Assembly (NCBI GenBank): GCA_026210745.1
Contig: CP110630.1
Span: 6,758,001-6,822,000, forward strand
Origin: Exobasidium rhododendri
Lineage: Eukaryota; Basidiomycota; Exobasidiomycetes; Exobasidiales; Exobasidiaceae
Direction: 5' to 3'
DNA: 64,000 bases
Shown here piece after piece: positions 1-10,433 of this stretch (positions within the stretch are counted from its first letter, which is position 1; every line of letters begins with the position of its first letter). The translations under genes and the position numbers were made by a program. The notes beneath the pieces were generated by a model. That model was not told where the DNA came from and did no database searches. It was given only the letters and a program-made list of their open reading frames with translations.

Positions 1-3000
1 ACCAGTCCGATGTCTTCGATCAAAGAGAATAAGCCGGCATCCGATGCTGCTGCTGCTGCTGCAAAGAGAGATAATGAGGGTGAGAAAGGTACATCGGCAG
101 CGAACACTTCCGGCCTCAACTTGAGCAAGGAAAGAAGATCGAGGATAGCTAGTCAGATGCGAGGCGATGAATATGTCGTGGACTCGACAACTTTCGACGA
201 CGACGAAGATGAAACAGCAGACTTCAAGGATGCAGAAGATGATACGACGGATCGAATCAATGCGCATCAGAAGAACTTTGAGATGAACTTTGTCGTTGAC
301 AGCTTGCAAGGCAGCATCTTCAAGTCGAATACCGATCCGCGAAAGCCAGATCGACTGCTGGTGGAAGCGAAGTTTGAGGGATTCCTGTTGAACTTGGCCA
401 TCTTTCCCTATCACATGGAGGTAGAAGTAGGCCTACGAAGCCTGGAGCTAGAGGACAAGATTGTCGATCAGAAGCAAGACCTGTTCCGATCAATGATCAC
501 TAGTAAGGTAGTGGATGACGGTGTCGTCAAAAACATCCCGTCCAGGTCCACTGCATCCAGCCCAGACAAGACGAACAAAGACTTGGTGAGAGTCAAGTAC
601 ACTCAGGTAGACACGGATTCGCCCGAATTCATGACTGTCTACGAAGGAATTGATCAGAGCATCAATGTGGAGGTGTCGACGATCAACATCATGTTGACTA
701 GGGTCAGCATCCTGGCTGTGTACGACTGGATCATGACAACTTTCGTACCGGAAGATCCAATTTCTCCTACGTCGCAGAAGCAGATCGACACGATCAAGAC
801 GGAAAACCCCTCAGCGGAAATCCTGGCTAGCACGAGCGAGAGGAAGGAGAAGCTGCGAGTGCGCGTGAAGCTGACGTCGATCGTCATGCGACTCAACAAC
901 GACGGTCAACTCCTTTCCACTCTGACGCTATCGACAGCCGATGTCGCCGTCCTCCTTCGAGGCAATACCATGCGAGTGGCAGCCCGACTTGGGTCTTTGC
1001 TGTTGCTCGACAACACTCTCCGGGAAACTGCCACTCCTGAATTTAAGAAACTTCTCACAATCGACGGTGATGAAGTAGCCGACTTCACCTATGAAACGTT
1101 CGACTCCGCAGACGAGGCAACATATCCTGGCTACGACATGTCCATCTGGCTACGGGCAGGCTCCTTGCGATTCACCTTTATGGAGGAGTCCATCGCCGAG
1201 CTGCTCCAGTTCTTCAGCAAGTTTGCACAGATGAAAGCTGTCTACGATGTTGCGACTCAGGCGGCCAGTGCCCAAGCGACTCAGCTTCAGGCGGAAGTCA
1301 TGAAGATACACTACGACGTCATCATCAAGACGCCAATCGTAGTACTACCTCGAGACGTGTCCTCTTCCGACGTGATCACCGTCAATCTTGGTGAGATCTA
1401 CGCCCACAACACGTTCCACAACGATGAAAAAAAGAAGCACATCATCACCAAAGTGGAAGCAGGCGTCCGACACATCCGTCTGGCTTCCAGATTGAACATC
1501 AAGAAGAAGGAACACCACATTCAGATGATCGATGATGTCAATATCAGCGTGGACATCACGCAGCAAGAGCATGTGGATCACGAGCCTGGCAAGGACTCCA
1601 CCGAGCCAGACATGCAGATCCTGGCAAAGATGTCCGATGTGAACATTAAGATGACGGAGCAACAATACGCCTTTATCATGAAGTTGACCCAGAGTATTCC
1701 CAAAGCTTTCGCGTACGATGATGGTGAAGGGATGGACGAGGAAAGCGGCCTGTACGACGGCGATAGTCTAGCGAGCTCAAGAAAGCAGGTTACAGCTGCA
1801 GCAGATCAAGCAGTGAAGCCGGAAGGAGTGGTGGATAAGAAGTCGGGAGTCGACATGCTTCCTGAATTGGGCACAAGGACCGTCGGCAAGGACGGTCAGC
1901 CTGCTCCGTTGAGTACGAGTATGGACTTGCTGTTCAACGTTCAAACGATCAACATTGAGCTGTTCACTTCGGCCGCTATTGAACAAGATTCGATGCATCA
2001 GGCTTCTTTAGCGACATTTGCCCTCAACGGTACGGAGGTCAAAGTGAAGATGCTTTCTGACTCTTCTCTTGAAGCAGAAGTCACGGTGAAGTCGTTCAAT
2101 GTCGCCGACACAAGGTCGACCAAAGAGACCAAATTCCGCGAAATCATACCGGCTGTCAAGCATGACGGCTATCAGTTCATGCTGAGCTACACTATGGCAG
2201 GAGGAGACGAAGGTAGTGCACTTGCACTGGTCACCATCGACAGTCCTAAGATCATCTTCTCCCTGGACCCTCTATTCGGACTTGTCAACTTCTTCATGAG
2301 TGCCTTTGAGGAAGAGCCGGCGTCAGCGACAATCCCCGCTGATGTAGCATCTCGGAAGCGGATAGAGTCCACCAAGACCGGAGCAACCGCCGCGAGACAA
2401 TCGCAAGCAAGCAAAGGAAAGCCTGCAGACGCAGCAGCCGGAGGAGAGCTGGCATTCCGAATCAATGTCGTCGACCCAACGATTATCCTCTTGGCCGCTC
2501 CTGAGCGCAATGATACTCTTGCCATCGTATTGTCTATTCGACAGATTCTTATGTCACAGCAGGGCATCCTGGCGTTGAAGGTGGATCAATTCGGCATGTT
2601 CATGTGCGGGATGGATCGACCGAAAGACACACTCCGACTGATTGACAACTTCGACATTGCACTAAGCTTGGATTGTCGCGCAGGAAGTGAATCGATGGGA
2701 CGGGTGAACACGAGTATCGAGATCAATGTGGACCCGATCGTGCTCCGGGTCTCCATACGAGATCTTTTGGTGATCAGCGAAGTGGTGAACAAGGCGATTG
2801 AGATGAGCAATAAGAAGCCTGCTGCCGACGAAAGGTTGAGGCAGCCTTCTGGTGGTGGTGCTGCTAGTACGACGGGAGGAGGCATTCAGTCCATTCGATC
2901 TGACTCCGACAGTGAAGTTGGGACAAAGACGACGGCAACACGGCAAAGCAGCCAAAGTGCGCCTCGATTGGAGACAGCGGAACTTGTGATTGCAAAGGAG

Positions 3001-6000
3001 AAGCTCAAGGCAGACTTCCAAGGATTCCAATTGATCCTGATCGGCGACGTGCATTCCCTGCCCATGTTTGATTGCAACATTTCTGGCTTCAACGTCGACA
3101 TCAGAGACTGGAGCGCTGACATGAGAGCCGTCACATCGATTGACATGTATCTCAACTACTACAATCTCAGTCGGAGTCACTGGGAGCCACTCATCGACCC
3201 GTGGAACGTCGAATTCCTGATGGAGTCCAAGAGCGGCAGTAATCAAGTCTTGATCTCTTCCAAGAAGCGTCTGGAGCTGAACATCACTACTACTCTCATC
3301 GAGACGGCCTTGACATCTGCTGCCATGATCGAAAAGGAAACGAAGAGCGGTGTGATCAACGACATCCAAAGAGGTCATCAAGCGCCATTCAAGATACGCA
3401 ATCGAACGGGCTACCGAATAAGTCTCTGGAGCCAACAGGAAGATGGCAAAGTAGCCCGCCATGGTGCTCAACACTTGGATGACGGACAAGACATGCCTTG
3501 GCGATTTGGCGACTGGAAGTTGATGAGGGAGCACATCATCGAAAGCAGCGGAGTAAACGAGTTGAGTGTTCACCTCGAAGGGACAACGTGGGAGCGCATC
3601 AAGCACCTCAGTGTGGATCAAGAGGGTGAGAAGGTGATCAACCTACGACCAAAGATGGACAAGGTCACGCATCGCATGCTTTGTGAGGTGAAGTTAGAGA
3701 ACAATGTCAAGGTGATCACTCTTCGAAGTACCTTTAACATTGAGAACAACACGCTGGTGCCCATCGAATTTGTGCTTTTAGATGCCGATCGGAAGTTGAC
3801 CGACCGAATCCACAAGATTGCACCTGGTCAAAGCTGCCCTGTGCCCATCGAGGCAGCATACCACAACCAGATTCGACTCCGACCAGATCCTGGATTCGAA
3901 TATGGCTGGAGTAACGAATCCGTCGGTTGGCAGGATCTCATCAAGAAGTCGACCAGGGTGATGAATTGCAACGATGGAAACGATGACGAAGCACCGTTTC
4001 GATTCCAGTGCTTCACTGTCTACGACCGACAGGACCCAAATGCAAGGACGTACCCTCGATTGACTCTTCGTATTCGCGCGCCAGTCGAAGTAGAGAATTT
4101 GCTGCCGTACGACATTCAATATCGCATCTTTGACAAGAACCACAATCGAAATTGGTCCAGCTTCTTGCGAAAGGGAGGCATCTCACCGATTCATGTCGTC
4201 GATCTGTCTCACCTGCTGCTACTTTCCATCGACATTCAATCTTCCGTCTTTTCTCCCTCTGAGTTTGCCATCATTGCGACGGACAACGGGGACGATTTCC
4301 CAGTGGAGAAATTCCTGACGTTGGCCGATAGTGAAAACTTGAAGCTGCAGCTGCGACTGCACTACCACAAGTACCCCGACAGTGGAGGCGCGTTCAAAGT
4401 TCAGATATACTCTCCCTACATCTTTGTCAATCTGACTGGCCTGCCGTTCAGTCTGAAGACAAAGAGCTGGATCGGTGGCGCCAAGGTGGTAGCTGGTCAA
4501 GATCTGGGTTCAAAGAAAGCCACGTCTGACATTCGAAAAGAGCCTCAGCCGTTCTTGTTCAGTCACCCGTCCAAGGATCGTCGAAACCGTGTGCAGTTGA
4601 GAGTGGGCGATTCGAATTGGAGCAGGCCGACGTCCTTTGAAGCGATTGGATCGGCAACAGAGGTAGTCATACCTTCGCTCAGCAAGAATGAGGAGATACA
4701 CCTCGGTCTTACTATCGAAGAGGGTCTCGGAAAATTCCAGCTTAGCAAAGTCGTTAAATTGACGCCTCGGTACTTGATCCGCAACAACCTGGGTGTGGAG
4801 ATGAACCTACGCGAAGTGAGTGCGGCCGACTTTATCACGGCGCAACCTGGAAAGCGTCAAGCGTTGCATTCGTTGCGGGTAGGAGCTGGGAAACAGATTT
4901 GTCTGGCATATCCCGGCTTGAACAACAAGTGGACTGCGCCCTTCAACCTGGAGGACATTGGCCGAGTGTACCTCCGAATTGCCAAAGTGGGCCATCAGCA
5001 ACATCTTATAAAGGTAGAAGTGGTGTTGGAGGGACCCACCATCTTCATCAACCTAGGCGAAGAAGCAGGCACCTGGCCATTCATGCTTCGAAATGAGAGT
5101 GATTACACGATCACATTCATGCAGGCGATTGAGAAGAGTGAGGGAGCGAAATCAGACGGGGGAACCGATGAAGCTGTTGGAAAGCGCTACGAATTGAAGC
5201 CGAAGAGCAAGATGAAGTACGCCTGGGATTACCCTGCCATGTCCGACAAGATCATCAAGTTGGTAGCGAATGGACGAGAGCGTAACGTCAACATCCTCGA
5301 GATTGGAAGTCTGTTGCCCTTCAATTTCCCTAGCGGAGATGGACGAGGAAATCGAGTAGTAGCGCTGGATGTCCGAGCAGACGGTCCGACGCAGACGTTG
5401 GTGCTGAGCAACTGGACGGAAGCAAACAGTAATTACAAGCTGAAAAGGGCAAACAGCACCTTCAGTCGAACCGACTCGATGCGCACGGATGCTGGATTTG
5501 AAGCGATAGACGTAGATACCAAGATTATATCCTCCTTCAACATCGAGCTGGAAGGCGTAGGAATCTCACTGATCAATCGGAGTGTGCAGGAATTGGCCTA
5601 TATCTCCTTCCGAGGGCTGGAATTCCACTACAGCGAGAGCGAGGTGACGACGGCTTACAACCTGATCTGCAAATGGATCCAAATCGACAATCAGCTCTTC
5701 ACCTGTCTCTTTCCCATCGTCCTCTATCCTGCCGTGATTGCGCCGAATCAAAAGGACCTGGAGAGTCATCCGACACTTCAGGCAAGCTTGATCCAAAGCA
5801 AAGACTCTACCCACGGTGTCACCCACATCAAGTATGCCAGCTTTTTGCTGCAAGAAGTTACCATCGAATTAGACGAAGACTTCTTGTTTGCTTGCTTGGA
5901 CTTTGCCAAGTTGAAGGGACTGCAAAAGGAAAGCGACAGTCGGATCGTCGATTTTGCAGAATACACGACGAGTATCCCGGAGCCAGAAGACGACTCTAGT

Positions 6001-7329
6001 AACGGAAGTAGCAATGGCGGCAGCAATGAAACCTCGGATGTGTACATTGGCATCTTGCACCTCCAACCGCTCGCCATCAATCTATCAATCGTCCGCACAG
6101 AAAGAAGCGGAGAAGAGGAGACGTCTACTTCTGGTAATCCTCTGTTCTTCCTGTTGAATGCAGCAAGTATGGCAGTGGGCAGTGTGGCGGATGCGCCTAT
6201 TCGATTGTCCGCTCTCGTGATCGAGAATGTTCGACTGACTCCCGAACTGTTAATAGAGCGGGTGACGATGCACTACACGCAGAGTATGCTGTACCAGCTC
6301 TATCGATTGGTAGGAAGCATCGACGTGCTCGGGAATCCAGTCTCGCTCTTCAACACCGTCAGTGGGGGAGTCTCTGCTTTGTTCTATGAGCCATATCAAG
6401 GCCTGGTCATGCATGGAAACCACCGTGAATTAGGCTTGGGCTTGGCTAGAGGTGCTTCTACTGCAGTGAAGAGCATCGTGTTCGGCTTGACTGATTCTGC
6501 TTCGAAGGTGACTGGTAGTATTTCACAAGGTCTAGCTTCTGCTACTATGGATCGCGAGTTCCAAGCAAGGAGACGAATGACAAAATTCAGGAACAAGCCA
6601 AGACATGCACTGTTGGGACTCTCTGCTGCTGGACAAAGCTTCTTTACGAGTGTGACGAGTGGTGTGGAAGGACTGGCGTTGAGACCGCTCGAGGGAGCGG
6701 AGGAGAACGGTGCCGCTGGATTCGTGGCGGGGATTGGAAGAGCTTTAGTTGGATTAGCGACCAAGCCGGCCGTTGGATTCTTTGATGCTGCCAGTAACAT
6801 CACCGAAGGAGTCCGGAACACGACTGGCCTGTTTGAAAAGAACGAAATCGATCGAGTGAGACTGCCGCGATTCATTGCCAGTGATGGCATTGTCAGACCA
6901 CACAGCGATCGAGAAGCGTTAGGACAGACGTGGCTCAAGAATGTGGATGATGGGAGACTGATGAAAGATCACTACGTCGCTCATGTGGATGTCGGCAACA
7001 TTCATCATCATCATCGTATCCAACAGGCAAGGAACAACGAGGGAGGAGAAGGAGAGTATCAACGAGCCGGCACGGCGCAAGGTGACAACGTGGTCTTGTT
7101 GACGATCAGCAGGATACTGTTCATCAGAACGGTCAAGATGAAGGTGGCATGGGAAGTCCTGCTCAGTGATCTGAGTAGTATCAGTCTGGAAAGTGAAGGA
7201 ATTGCTCTGATCCTGAGAGGAAACATTGCAGGTCCATTCCTGCCCTTGCGCGATGTTGGGAGCAGGAATTGGCTATTCAAGCAGATTTCACGAGTCGTAC
7301 AGAGCTACAATGCAGCGCACCAGCAGTAA
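1..7329 (+). CDS. VPS13: VPS13-family lipid-transfer protein, 3' part (5' end outside window)
   Basis: VPS13 is a rod-like bridge that moves phospholipids between organelles at contact sites. The frame is open from base 1 to the TAA at 7327-7329; the ATG at 10 is followed by family sequence but is probably internal, because VPS13 proteins are about 3,100 residues and only about 2,440 are visible, with the N-terminal chorein part missing. Seen: long beta-rich middle repeats; a VAB/SHR-BD adaptor-binding region from about residue 1120 (PFKIRNRTGYRISLWS, then repeated units such as ENLLPYDIQYRIFDK); the conserved C-terminal block near 2130-2180 (EPYQGLVMHGNHRELGLG); and a PH-like end near 2360-2430. 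There is no intron in 7.3 kb. The last 140 bases before the next gene are a convergent 3' region. Identity is firm; the true start is not visible. Confidence 0.95.
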   Translation, partial: TSPMSSIKENKPASDAAAAAAKRDNEGEKGTSAANTSGLNLSKERRSRIASQMRGDEYVVDSTTFDDDEDETADFKDAEDDTTDRINAHQKNFEMNFVVDSLQGSIFKSNTDPRKPDRLLVEAKFEGFLLNLAIFPYHMEVEVGLRSLELEDKIVDQKQDLFRSMITSKVVDDGVVKNIPSRSTASSPDKTNKDLVRVKYTQVDTDSPEFMTVYEGIDQSINVEVSTINIMLTRVSILAVYDWIMTTFVPEDPISPTSQKQIDTIKTENPSAEILASTSERKEKLRVRVKLTSIVMRLNNDGQLLSTLTLSTADVAVLLRGNTMRVAARLGSLLLLDNTLRETATPEFKKLLTIDGDEVADFTYETFDSADEATYPGYDMSIWLRAGSLRFTFMEESIAELLQFFSKFAQMKAVYDVATQAASAQATQLQAEVMKIHYDVIIKTPIVVLPRDVSSSDVITVNLGEIYAHNTFHNDEKKKHIITKVEAGVRHIRLASRLNIKKKEHHIQMIDDVNISVDITQQEHVDHEPGKDSTEPDMQILAKMSDVNIKMTEQQYAFIMKLTQSIPKAFAYDDGEGMDEESGLYDGDSLASSRKQVTAAADQAVKPEGVVDKKSGVDMLPELGTRTVGKDGQPAPLSTSMDLLFNVQTINIELFTSAAIEQDSMHQASLATFALNGTEVKVKMLSDSSLEAEVTVKSFNVADTRSTKETKFREIIPAVKHDGYQFMLSYTMAGGDEGSALALVTIDSPKIIFSLDPLFGLVNFFMSAFEEEPASATIPADVASRKRIESTKTGATAARQSQASKGKPADAAAGGELAFRINVVDPTIILLAAPERNDTLAIVLSIRQILMSQQGILALKVDQFGMFMCGMDRPKDTLRLIDNFDIALSLDCRAGSESMGRVNTSIEINVDPIVLRVSIRDLLVISEVVNKAIEMSNKKPAADERLRQPSGGGAASTTGGGIQSIRSDSDSEVGTKTTATRQSSQSAPRLETAELVIAKEKLKADFQGFQLILIGDVHSLPMFDCNISGFNVDIRDWSADMRAVTSIDMYLNYYNLSRSHWEPLIDPWNVEFLMESKSGSNQVLISSKKRLELNITTTLIETALTSAAMIEKETKSGVINDIQRGHQAPFKIRNRTGYRISLWSQQEDGKVARHGAQHLDDGQDMPWRFGDWKLMREHIIESSGVNELSVHLEGTTWERIKHLSVDQEGEKVINLRPKMDKVTHRMLCEVKLENNVKVITLRSTFNIENNTLVPIEFVLLDADRKLTDRIHKIAPGQSCPVPIEAAYHNQIRLRPDPGFEYGWSNESVGWQDLIKKSTRVMNCNDGNDDEAPFRFQCFTVYDRQDPNARTYPRLTLRIRAPVEVENLLPYDIQYRIFDKNHNRNWSSFLRKGGISPIHVVDLSHLLLLSIDIQSSVFSPSEFAIIATDNGDDFPVEKFLTLADSENLKLQLRLHYHKYPDSGGAFKVQIYSPYIFVNLTGLPFSLKTKSWIGGAKVVAGQDLGSKKATSDIRKEPQPFLFSHPSKDRRNRVQLRVGDSNWSRPTSFEAIGSATEVVIPSLSKNEEIHLGLTIEEGLGKFQLSKVVKLTPRYLIRNNLGVEMNLREVSAADFITAQPGKRQALHSLRVGAGKQICLAYPGLNNKWTAPFNLEDIGRVYLRIAKVGHQQHLIKVEVVLEGPTIFINLGEEAGTWPFMLRNESDYTITFMQAIEKSEGAKSDGGTDEAVGKRYELKPKSKMKYAWDYPAMSDKIIKLVANGRERNVNILEIGSLLPFNFPSGDGRGNRVVALDVRADGPTQTLVLSNWTEANSNYKLKRANSTFSRTDSMRTDAGFEAIDVDTKIISSFNIELEGVGISLINRSVQELAYISFRGLEFHYSESEVTTAYNLICKWIQIDNQLFTCLFPIVLYPAVIAPNQKDLESHPTLQASLIQSKDSTHGVTHIKYASFLLQEVTIELDEDFLFACLDFAKLKGLQKESDSRIVDFAEYTTSIPEPEDDSSNGSSNGGSNETSDVYIGILHLQPLAINLSIVRTERSGEEETSTSGNPLFFLLNAASMAVGSVADAPIRLSALVIENVRLTPELLIERVTMHYTQSMLYQLYRLVGSIDVLGNPVSLFNTVSGGVSALFYEPYQGLVMHGNHRELGLGLARGASTAVKSIVFGLTDSASKVTGSISQGLASATMDREFQARRRMTKFRNKPRHALLGLSAAGQSFFTSVTSGVEGLALRPLEGAEENGAAGFVAGIGRALVGLATKPAVGFFDAASNITEGVRNTTGLFEKNEIDRVRLPRFIASDGIVRPHSDREALGQTWLKNVDDGRLMKDHYVAHVDVGNIHHHHRIQQARNNEGGEGEYQRAGTAQGDNVVLLTISRILFIRTVKMKVAWEVLLSDLSSISLESEGIALILRGNIAGPFLPLRDVGSRNWLFKQISRVVQSYNAAHQQ

Positions 7330-7470
7330 AGGGGGGGCGGGCGGGCGTAAGTGTAGTGTGTTTTGTTCCACTTTTTTATCTTTCATCTCAATGAATGCAA
7401 TAAACATTATGCTGAATCGAAGAGAAAGACAAGGATTTGCCTTATATGATGGCCTCCCTCAGACGCTCTT

Positions 7471-8766
7471 TCAAGGAGGAGGCCCTAGTCTCTCCACAAG
7501 ATACTGTCGACATTCCTGGTGCCTTTGTGCTCGTGCCAAGGCGAGGGCATGTGCGATTTCCTCGCGGTGCAGGCTTCCCAAGGTGATCTTGGCTTCTTCA
7601 CCCGTCTGGCCGTACAGTTCGCCTACTTTCTGAAGCAAGAAGTCTCGCCTGACTGATTTGGCAAGACTGTGTCCGCCCTGTGACACGGTACGTCAGTTCT
7701 GAGAGCGCTATCACGTCCACAACAGACCCTTTAAAGTATGATAAGTAGGGAAATTGAAGCTCACCTGGATGAAAGCATAGTACTTTGCTAGACATTCCAC
7801 TCTTTCCATGTTGCCTGCTTCGTCATCACCGACTAGGATCATCTCCTTCTCCTTCGGTGTGAGTCGCTCTATCGTATCTCTCCGTAAGGTTTGCATTTGC
7901 CTCTTTCCCAGAGTTTCCATTTTTTCATTCAATCGGAGGATCCTGTTGCAGAATCTGACCAGCTTCTCCTTTTCGTCGTGTGGTAGATTCGAAGACCAAT
8001 GCTTGCTGCACTGCCTGATCGCCGTCATGGGAAGCTGAACACTTGCCGGCTCATCATGTCTCGAGGACCCCGTTGCTGCTGGTGTTGTCGTCGTCGTTAA
8101 ATTCGTCACTCCTTCTGGACCTGCTGCGCTCTGATCATCCTGTTCTTTGTGCCTATCCCAACTCGCATCTTTTGCAATGAGAAGTTTTTCGTAATCAGGT
8201 ATTTTCTTTAGGATCCTCGATCTTGCATTTGTCGCTCGCTCAGATGCTTGTGGAAGGTATTGATCTGCCACTCTCTCAACTCGCATCTTTTCGGTCTGGG
8301 TAAGATTCAGCCTTGTGTACCAGTGCTTGTGATCGCCTCGTCCATCGTATGTCAGCTGTCTACCCCCATCAAAGCTATAAAGCTGATTGCCGGTCGGAGT
8401 CAAAGGGTGCTTCTGTGATGTGGTTGAAGCATGCTACGAAAGAGGAAAACTGCCCATGTGAGCATAGCAGGTCAAACATTGTAGTGTTGGTGCTACCATA
8501 CTCACGCCGTTCAAGTCGTCTCGTGGTTTATGACTGAGGGAGGAAGGAGAGGGAGAAGATGCGGCACCACTGCTCTCGCCTCGCGGGCCACGTTGATGCG
8601 TGATGTTGTCGATCGCGACTTGCTTGAAGGTATCTGGGCTGACGATCAAGTCTTCAAACGAGTTAACACGGCGGTGAGAAGGTCGATTCGACACCGGCAT
8701 AGCAGCAGTAAGCCGAAGCAGTGAGGACAAGACGACGAGGAGGGGTGTGGAAAACATTCGCAACAT
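7471..8766 (-). CDS. Secreted modular protein, cluster 1 member 1 (novel W-module family)
   Basis: Family not recognised. Three exons: 8506-8766, 7765-8433, 7471-7677 (introns 72 and 87 nt, GTGAGT and GTGAGC donors, both phase 0), giving 378 residues. The start is the first ATG, followed by a clear signal peptide (LLVVLSSLLRLTAA, cut near residue 22). Residues 23-120 are low-complexity. Module 1 begins with HWYTRL at W125 and module 2 with HWSSNL at W233, each with Leu four residues on and Met/Leu at +12. A third, degenerate module without Trp fills exon 3 (residues 311-378), starting right after an intron as in its paralogues. The predicted character is all-helical and rich in Lys, Arg and Glu. 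It lies head-to-tail with the paralogue at 9118-10433. A secreted effector or matrix protein is possible, but function is unknown. Confidence 0.8.
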
Positions 8767-9117
8767 GACAAAGAATCACTTTGATGTGTTCCGCGCAGGA
8801 TCATGATGAAGAACAAAAGATCAGGCGCATTGGCAAACGAGAGTCATGATGGGAATTGCTGTGGCATAAATGAATGGGCGCTTGACATTGCTGCTGAATG
8901 CACAAGTCCATTCATGTCCTATACTTCGGTGTGACGCTTGAATGATTCAGGCAAGAAAAATGTGCCGAAGTCGCTCCGGGGTGGGTTTCTTCGTAGGCCT
9001 ACCCTACGTGCCGCACCGCCCTTCCCTCCAATCACAGGCTCTAGTCATCTGTGAGACTTTTTGGTCCGCAGACTTGATGGATCTGACGTTCAGAGCATCA
9101 GACTCCCCTCCCCTTCG
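8767..9117. other. Intergenic, promoter side of the 7471-8766 gene
   Basis: No gene seen. It holds the upstream region of the minus-strand secreted-protein gene and the 3' end of the next one. A 10-bp perfect palindrome GTAGGCCTAC lies at 8993-9002; its role is unknown. Confidence 0.6.
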
Positions 9118-10433
9118 TTAGAGATAGTAGCCGTTGCGTCGATGTTCTCGCACTTCCACCAATCTCCCCAACGCCGAATCAATGTCCTCACCGTCGTCGA
9201 AGCGACCGTCCCAGCCTTGCCAATCTGCTCCAATCTGTTGCAGTTCTTTGATCGAGTTGAATGCGGAGCCCAACTCCCGCGTCGCTTCTGACCACCTATC
9301 CTCCAACGCAAGAAGCGTCACCTTTTCAGCAGTTTCCGTATCGAGTGCCGATAGCATGTCGTGGATGTACTGCTTTGATTCCTTTAGTACGAGCTCGGCT
9401 GCTAAGCGAAGGTACCGATTGTCGTTGTATCTCAGTCTACTCGACCAACGATGGTGTCCAGTCTGTGGGCGAATTGGGGGGGGGGGAGCGAAATCCACGT
9501 TCATCTCACCATCGCATCAATATTTAGCCGGTGATGAAAGTTACTCACCGATTTGTGCAGAGCAGAGTACCTGCATAGGAGCTGATTCTTGTCCTCCTTG
9601 GAGCCAGAGACGATTGTCTCCCTTTCTCCCGTCGTCAACTGGCCAAGAATGCATCTTCTGTGTTTGCATTTCGTCTTGTTCGTATCTGTTATCCTTCCAG
9701 CGACATTCAGTACTCTGACGGCAAAATCATCAAGAAGGAGCTTTTGGAAGGAAGCGCTACATGCAGTTTCTTGCGTCAATGGCTGCCCATCGAGCAAGCC
9801 TGCTTGGGATCCAGTGGCGGGGGCACAGTGTGAAGTCGGCCCAAGATCGGTGTGATTCTCTGCGTCTTTTTCAAAGGAGTGACGTGACGACCCTGCCTGG
9901 CCCTCGTAGACGGTGTCCCACCGGCAATTCTCCACGATAGCTCTTCTCTTCTCGGCAGGCATCGACATGATGAAATCGACCCGCTTCTTGTTGTACGCCT
10001 TGTGTCCTTGCAAGAAATGATTGACAAAATTCTCCAGTCGAAGTCTTTCCAGTGGGCTCAGTCCGAGCCTGACATACCAGTGCTGCTTGAATTTCGTTTC
10101 CTTTGAACTTTTCCGAGGCGGTGCAGATACGCTGCTGCTTTCAGCCAAAGCATCTGTACTGACGCTTGCCTCCTGCCCAAGTGTAGGGCTTGATATTAAT
10201 GCTTGCTGAAGACTGGCAGAATGAACGTCAAGATCATTGAATCTGTCCACCGATCGTCTTGGAGGCCGGTGATATTGAGCATGACCTGGAGAAGAGGACA
10301 GCGTGCGACTGGGGATCTTGGTACTGTGAGCAACCACTGGGTCATATTCTACTGAGCTCGTGGGGCTAAGCATGGCCTGACTCAGCTCGCAAGAGAACAC
10401 CAGAAGCAATCCAGTGAGCAAAGTGATGGCCAT
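9118..10433 (-). CDS. Secreted modular protein, cluster 1 member 2 (novel W-module family)
   Basis: Two exons, 9549-10433 and 9118-9462, separated by an 86-nt phase-0 intron (GTGAGT donor; C-run then CCCACAG acceptor); 409 residues. The frame extends upstream to 10688, but the ATG at 10433 is chosen because it starts a signal peptide (MAITLLTGLLLVFSCELSQA). Residues 21-115 are low-complexity with Ser, Pro and His. Module 1 starts at HWYVRL (W119), module 2 is of the non-Trp type (DDFAVRVLNVAGRITD, about 235-290) and module 3 starts at RWSSRL (W301), six codons after the intron. Cysteines occur in the middle module (KCKHRRC), unlike most family members. It is a paralogue of the gene at 7471-8766 and of three genes at 31.7-37.5 kb. 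Function is not known; export is inferred only from the signal peptide. Confidence 0.8.

Noticed and set aside
2662-3621. 319-residue open frame on the minus strand inside VPS13
   Set aside because: Shadow of the strongly supported VPS13 coding frame.
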